From the NCBI GenBank assembly GCA_949128115.1, contig OX421967.1, forward strand, positions 7,554,070 to 7,618,069: a DNA stretch of 64,000 nt, written 5' to 3'. Position 1 is the stretch's first letter. Every line of letters starts with the position of its first letter. The DNA comes from Anaspis maculata (Eukaryota; Arthropoda; Insecta; Coleoptera; Scraptiidae). The notes under the pieces were generated by a model that saw nothing but the letters and a program-made list of their open reading frames with translations, did no database searches and was not told where the DNA came from. Of the stretch, positions 59,150 through 64,000 are shown piece by piece. The position numbers were made by a program, and so were the translations under genes.

Positions 59150-59980
59150 GAAAGTGGCGGCGGTGCCGGCCAGCACATGGCCGGTTCGTGTTTTATGGCT
59201 TGGGCTTGGGTGTCGATAGAAGGGTGCAACACATCCACGCCAACACACACATACACGGAGTGAAACCGAGAGAGCATCTACACACGGGAAAGGGGGAACG
59301 ACGGCGACGACGACGACGACGACGGCTACGACGGGAAAACTGCGTGAACTATAGGGCACCTGTTGATCCGGTTATGGTGGCGGCTTGCGGGCTTGCGGGG
59401 GCAGGCAGGCAAGGCCACGCCGCCGGTCATTTGCACCCGTTCCTCCCGTGCTGCCCCCGGAACTGACCCTCGTGCTCCCTGCGAACTGACCCCACCGACC
59501 CCGAGGTCCGTGCCGGCCGAGAATCAAGACGGCGCCGCCCGGCTCTCGGTGGTGTTCTGCCTGCCGACGCATCCGTCCCCTCTTCGTCTTGTTTGCCGCC
59601 GTGCTTTACCTGCTCCCTTGTACACTAAGACTGCGTGTTCCCGGCGATCTAATTAGCATCATAACAATCCCGGGTAATCCTTCCCCGTGTCTGAGCCGGC
59701 ACCGCCAAGGCGACGGGCGTGATTGGAATCAGGGATCGCGTTGTTCTGGAAATGCTCCTCCGATAGGTACGGATTTGATTGGAGCTGTTGCTGTCAATCG
59801 ATTCGTTCGCATTCGGCAGGTGTATTTGGCTGTTCACAGCTTGCTTGTGCGAAGAGAAAATTTGTATGGAAAACTTTGGAAAGTGATCCGCCTTGAAGTC
59901 ATAATTCGTAGGTTTTTCATTGCTGGTGCTCACATGCTTGTTTGTTGCGTCTTTGAAGAAATTTGCAAGCTCGTTCGCTA
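59150..59980. other. GC-rich non-transposon island 4 with (CGA)n
   Basis: The most GC-rich part of the window. A CGA/CGACGG run lies at about 59299-59335. Overlapping frames of ~60-130 codons occur on both strands, which is expected of GC-rich DNA with few stops. None shows a domain. It may be a CpG-rich promoter or 5' exon. Confidence 0.35.
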
Positions 59981-60041
59981 GGCTCTAGGGCTCCGAACGG
60001 TTTGCTTTCACCGGCCTCTTCTTCAGACCAATAGCCGCCGG

Positions 60042-60059
60042 ATGCAAATTCATTTGCTT
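60042..60059. promoter_or_regulatory. Candidate paired POU octamer site
   Basis: ATGCAAAT at 60042-60049 and ATTTGCTT at 60052-60059 are octamer half-sites in inverted orientation two bases apart, next to an ATAGCC/CCAATAG segment. It sits at the edge of GC-rich island 4. Binding is inferred from motif alone. Confidence 0.35.
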
Positions 60060-60295
60060 TGCCGCTAAATTTTCAAACACCTCATTATCAGCACCTCAGC
60101 GCCATATGTATGCTTCCTTATATTTAGATGACGAGTCATTTAGCTATTTAGAACACAAACACCGCGTCAAGCATTCGTCAATGTCAGCTATTCAGGTCTG
60201 ATATTTTTTCAGAAATGAGTCTTTTCTTACAGGAGTTAAGTTAAGACACTGAATGCGATTAAAAATTTAGGGTGGGCCAATTATTTGCTCGCAAG

Positions 60296-60388
60296 TGTTG
60301 GGGTACCCAATAATAAATACTGTGTGTTCGCAGCCTTGTATCTCAATTATTGAAGTTATCAGCGCAAATCCGCAACATTGGTGTCAGA
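60296..60388 (+). mobile_element. LTR end and primer-binding-site-like junction
   Basis: A stretch starting TGTTGGGGTACCC (60296), with AATAAA inside and ending CGCAACA (60377), is followed by TTGGTGTCAGAAGCGG. This is the layout of an LTR end plus primer-binding site. It shares ACATTGGTGTCAGA with 37124-37137. No internal coding follows. Confidence 0.4.
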
Positions 60389-60411
60389 AGCGGAATACCA
60401 ATACACAAACC

Positions 60412-60509
60412 CTCTGTTACGCTGTTATTGCCTATACAGCCAATGGCCGACAGGAGTCTTCTACATAACAGAGCGTTCATAAAACGTTGTTTCTCACAGA
60501 ATCGCACTG
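60412..60509. mobile_element. Left-truncated copy of the TTA-duplicating MITE
   Basis: CTCTGTTACGCTGTTATTGC, ACAGCCAATGGCCGACAGGA and CATAACAGAGCGTTCAT match the core of 11364-11499, and ACAGAATCGCACT matches its right end. Confidence 0.82.
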
Positions 60510-60514
60510 GGTAT

Positions 60515-61554
60515 AAATAGCCGATTGTTCTCTGTATTTTCTCTAGTTTACGACGCAGATATATCGATACCTAGATGACGTATAGTCGTATAGAGCATTT
60601 GACAATGATATGGAAAGAGGGGTGCCAAGCCAAGTGTGCCGATATACCTCCCCCAATTACGGCTTTCCCTGTGGGCCGCCACCATCACCATTATATTACC
60701 AAGATATCCCGCAAATCTCAAATATTTGCCCGCGATTTATATCCACTCTTCGGATTCCTTCGACGTTATTCCTTTCGGGCTCTGATACCAACGCATAATA
60801 CCTATATACATAACAGAGAGAGGGCGACTGGATCTCAGCAGGCGGTGCTGCGAGCACCGAAGTTTACACAACCGCTCCCGATTCAATCCAGCTCACTTGT
60901 TGTCAATTCCCAATCCGATTTTCCGCATAACCGTCGGCCAATTTGCCACAATTCACGTTGGTATTTGCTGTCTGGTCTCAGTAACCGACTTTCCCCTATA
61001 AATAAATAGCTAGGTGATTGATAATAAATTGGTGAAGTTGTTATATCATGCTCAATTAAATCTGTATTTCTGTTTTTTCGATTTTACTCTCATGTTGCCA
61101 ACTTCACATTATCATTCATTCTTCCGGCTATATTTGCAGTTGATATGAAGATCACTGACTACAAAACTCCAGTCTCCAATTTCACGCTTCGTTATAAAAA
61201 GCAAACATATCCTGAAAATCGAATGACCAGTTTAAAGTTGGGTAGGTACCTACGTGAAGCTAGCAACCGCCTCTCTTAGCTAGTAATGTGAAATTGCGTG
61301 TAATTTCAATTTATGAAATGTGAAATTTCACTTAAAATTTCACTTAACTCAACGTTTGACTGTCATTTATGTAATTAATGGAATGTATGCCCAATACAGC
61401 TGTTACAGCCTATAAAAACAGATTGTTGATGTTTCTGCTGAATTACCAGCGGAACTTCTGATGTCAATCAAAAACGTCATTTGAATCTGGAATTGTTTCT
61501 TGCACAAAAAACTGCCACTAGTATTATGTAATTTTTCACCAACAATCCAGTCAA
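60515..61554. other. Non-repetitive stretch of unknown nature
   Basis: Contains a 144-codon open frame at 60575-61009 with no recognised family. GTGAAATT-type short repeats occur near 61288-61346. Composition is moderate in GC at 60600-61000. Could be unique regulatory or coding DNA; no firm call. Confidence 0.3.
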
Positions 61555-63005
61555 ATTAGGCAAAAATCTGGCCAAACCGGAAATATATTCGTAAGTTGAC
61601 AAAATTTGATGAATCGATGCAGAATTTAACGTAGAATAACATACTGGAATTCCTGAAAATTCCAAGGCTTGAATTTTCTCTAGGACCAATAAAAGAGCGC
61701 CATCCTTGAGAACTTTCGATTTTTTCTGAATAACTTGTTAACTATTACTTTTAGAACACTGATACCTGCAAGGCGAGTGTAGCCCGTTAAATTCTCAAAA
61801 GATCAGTAGGTACTAAACTTCTCACCTCGTGTTAGTATCGCACTTTTATCTAGAAGTCGCCAACTTCAAAATGGTACTTTTCCTCGACCTTTGAAATCTA
61901 TACTTGAAGTCCCGAAGAATCTCCAAAAATCGATTATTTTCATACCATGCCATTTGCCCAATTTTTCAAGTGGAGCAAGACCATCCAGAAAGTATCTAGG
62001 TGAAGAATTGAATACAAAAAAAATTAGAGGTTTCAGAATTTTTTTCCCAGTGATGGTTCCTGAGTTATATGGGTTGAAAGACTACAACGACCTATTTGGA
62101 GAGAAAGATAGGTAGTCTGGACACTAACTGCTGAATACTGTACGGAACTTGCATTTGATGATACAAAATGCCACTTAGCAGACAAAGTGAATATACTTAT
62201 GTACTTTCCACGTCTGCCAAGTGGCATCTCACACCTAAAATGCAAGGTCCGTACAGTATTCAGCAGTTAGTGTCCGAATTACCAAACTTTTTTCCAAACA
62301 GGTCGTTTTAGTCTTTCAACCCATATACCTCGGAAACCATCACTAGGAAAAAGATTCTGGAACATGTTATTTTTTTGGTATTCAATCCTTCACATATTCT
62401 CCAGATGGTTTTTCCATACTTGAAGGATGAAGCAAATGGCATGGTATGAGAATTATCAATTTTTGGGGATTCTTCAGGACTTCAAGTATAGATTTCAAAG
62501 GTCGAGGAAAAGTACCATTTTGAAGTTGGCGACTTCTAGACAAAAGTGTGATACCAAATGTTGAATTGGCTATCCAAAAATGTGAAACACACTGAAATCT
62601 GCACATTTGCTGTCCATACGCTACAGCCCCTGAACTGACACTATGAAAATTGTTACGTAAAATCCGGAAATTAGTTTCAAGTCATTTTCATTGCGTTCTA
62701 GCAGACGCTGTATCCCAGAGACTATTGACCACAAAGTGATGAATTTAATACTGATCTCTTGAGAATTTGACAGGCTACATTTGCTTTGCTGGTTTTTGTG
62801 TTCTAAAGGTGATAGTTTACAATTTATTCAGAAAAAATCGAAAATTTACAAGGATGGCGCTCTTTTATTGGTCCTAGAAAAAAAGCCAAGCCTTGGCATT
62901 CTCGGCAACTTCAGTATGTTATTTCACGACAAATTCTGCATCGATCCACCAAATTTCGTCAACTTCCGAATTTATTTCCGGTTAAAACCTATTTTGACTG
63001 GACTA
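61555..63005. mobile_element. LIR-14, ~1.45-kb palindrome lacking an inner element
   Basis: Arms pair from about 61560 to 62195 with about 62200 to 63005 (AAGAGCGCCATCCTTG/CAAGGATGGCGCTCTT; TATACTTGAAGTCC/GGACTTCAAGTATA; GACACTAACTGCTGAATACTG and its complement). The loop is at about 62190-62205. The shared module (GTACGGAACTTGCATTTGATG...GCCACTTAG) sits just before the loop. Frames inside are shadows. Confidence 0.85.
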
Positions 63006-63048
63006 ATTCTGGCCTCGAAAGTTCATAGCGTCGGATATATGAATTACT

Positions 63049-64000
63049 CGAAATCAGGAATTCTCACAAGAATCTCTAGAATTCTCGTGAATATTTCGCG
63101 AAATCTCACAGACGTCTTCAAAAATCCCTGGAGATTTTCAAAAATTCTCGTTATCTTCCAAAGTTCTTAGGAATCTCATACAAATCTTCGGAAATCCCTA
63201 TCGGTATTCCGCAGAAATCCACAGAAATCATAGAAATTTTTGGAAAACTCCAAAAATTTTCAGAAATACTTAGATACCTACAGAATCTCTTACAAACTCT
63301 GGGAATTCCCGTAGAAGTCTCCAAAAATCCATGGAGGGTGTCAGAGCATTTTTAGAAGTCTCATACAAATTTTTAGGATCCCCCGTGGATATTTTTCAGA
63401 ATCCTTAGAAATCTCCATGGAAGTCCCCGGAAATTCTGTAGAAATCCATAAAAACTCTCAGAAATCCCGTAGAAATGTCTGAAACTCCCAAGCAATCTCC
63501 TAGAAATCTTGAAAGTGATCTCGTAGAGACCTTGAGAGATCCCTTGAATTTCCGTAGAAATCTTGAGAGATCCCTTGGATTCCCTTGAAAGAATTTAGAA
63601 AGAGATTCAGAAGTTCCTAGAAATCCCGTATAGATGTTAAGAATTTCTTCTCTATAAAATTCCATTATTCACTAGAAATCTTGTGTAAATCCTCAAAAAT
63701 CGTTAAAAATTTCTCGAATTTTCGTAGAAATCCTTGGAAAACAGGAATTTTTGGAAATCATTACAAATTTCTCAGAAATCTTTGAAACCCCGTGGAAATT
63801 GTTTGAAAACCTTGAAAATCTGGTAGCTATCTAGAAATTTTCTCAGGAACCCTAAAAAATTTCGTAAATATCTCTGGGAACTACGTAGAAGTCTCTAGAA
63901 ATGAAAGAAGAACTGGAAAAGTACTCAAAAATCTCGTAGAACTCTTCAGGAATCCCTAGAAATTTCACACAGATCTTCATAAATTCCTGGAAATCCCGTA
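63049..64000. repeat. Degenerate ~11-bp satellite running off the window end
   Basis: Hundreds of bases built of units close to GAAATCCCGTA. Successive GAAAT-type words are mostly 10-11 bp apart, for example from 63435 to 63530. The minus strand reads as an open but meaningless frame (63405-63665). The array is still continuing at position 64000. Confidence 0.8.

Noticed and set aside
59188..59656. Overlapping frames in the GC-rich island, considered as an Arg/Pro-rich protein
   Set aside because: Open on both strands simply because GC-rich DNA has few stop codons; (CGA)n produces the Arg run.
60375..60420. Left end of the truncated MITE, TGGTGTCAGAAGCGG, read as its inverted terminus
   Set aside because: Only the first five bases fit the MITE end; the rest fits the primer-site 14-mer shared with 37124 better.
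63405..63665. 86-codon minus-strand frame of repeated FLR/DFYRISG-like residues
   Set aside because: Translation of the 11-bp satellite; no unit preserves codon phase.

Overview
The window reads as a transposon-dense arthropod nuclear chromosome, most likely an insect and possibly a hemipteran. It is AT-rich, has spliced genes with GT-AG introns and AATAAA polyadenylation signals, and shows no bacterial gene layout. The retroelement classes (Penelope-like, BEL/Pao, Ty3/gypsy, jockey- and R1-like LINEs, Polinton-type DNA polymerase) fit that assignment. Species cannot be read from the sequence.

One host gene is well supported: a two-exon SIAH-like E3 ubiquitin ligase with two tandem RING + SIAH-zinc-finger modules. 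A tiny first coding exon (2666-2696) is joined to a long second exon (7916-9447) across a 5.2-kb intron stuffed with three long inverted-repeat (LIR) elements. Nearly everything else is mobile DNA in layers. There is a Penelope-like GIY-YIG coding end split by a 3.6-kb palindromic element (9730-13784), and a 5'-truncated LINE tail with a 13-bp target duplication (15491-15938). Four Ty3/gypsy remnants lie at 19.7, 27.6, 38.0 and 43.2 kb. A decayed minus-strand R1-like LINE (30.4-33.8 kb) is cut by a LIR. A degenerate BEL/Pao element (43.5-48.75 kb) is interrupted by a 784-bp solo LTR. A 590-codon jockey/CR1-like reverse transcriptase lies at 51.6-53.4 kb, a second solo LTR at 55.5 kb, and a broken family-B DNA polymerase at 56.6-58.1 kb.

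The most striking theme is a population of about a dozen long near-palindromes (0.3-3.6 kb). Many have TACAGGGT-type ends and sometimes a TA target duplication. Several are concentric: paired TACAGGG/CCCTGTA motifs occur at matching depths in both arms, as if one palindrome had been inserted into the centre of another. In one case (48753-49938) removing the inner element leaves a perfect palindrome centred on the TA target. Two of these LIRs, plus a third that lacks the inner element, share a conserved ~50-bp module.

Four GC-rich islands (18.6-19.4, 36.4-37.0, 50.5-51.2 and 59.2-60.0 kb) stand out from the transposon background. They contain TAAT-type and POU-like motifs and no recognisable coding sequence, so they may be regulatory DNA or unrecognised exons. 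The last kilobase is a degenerate ~11-bp satellite.
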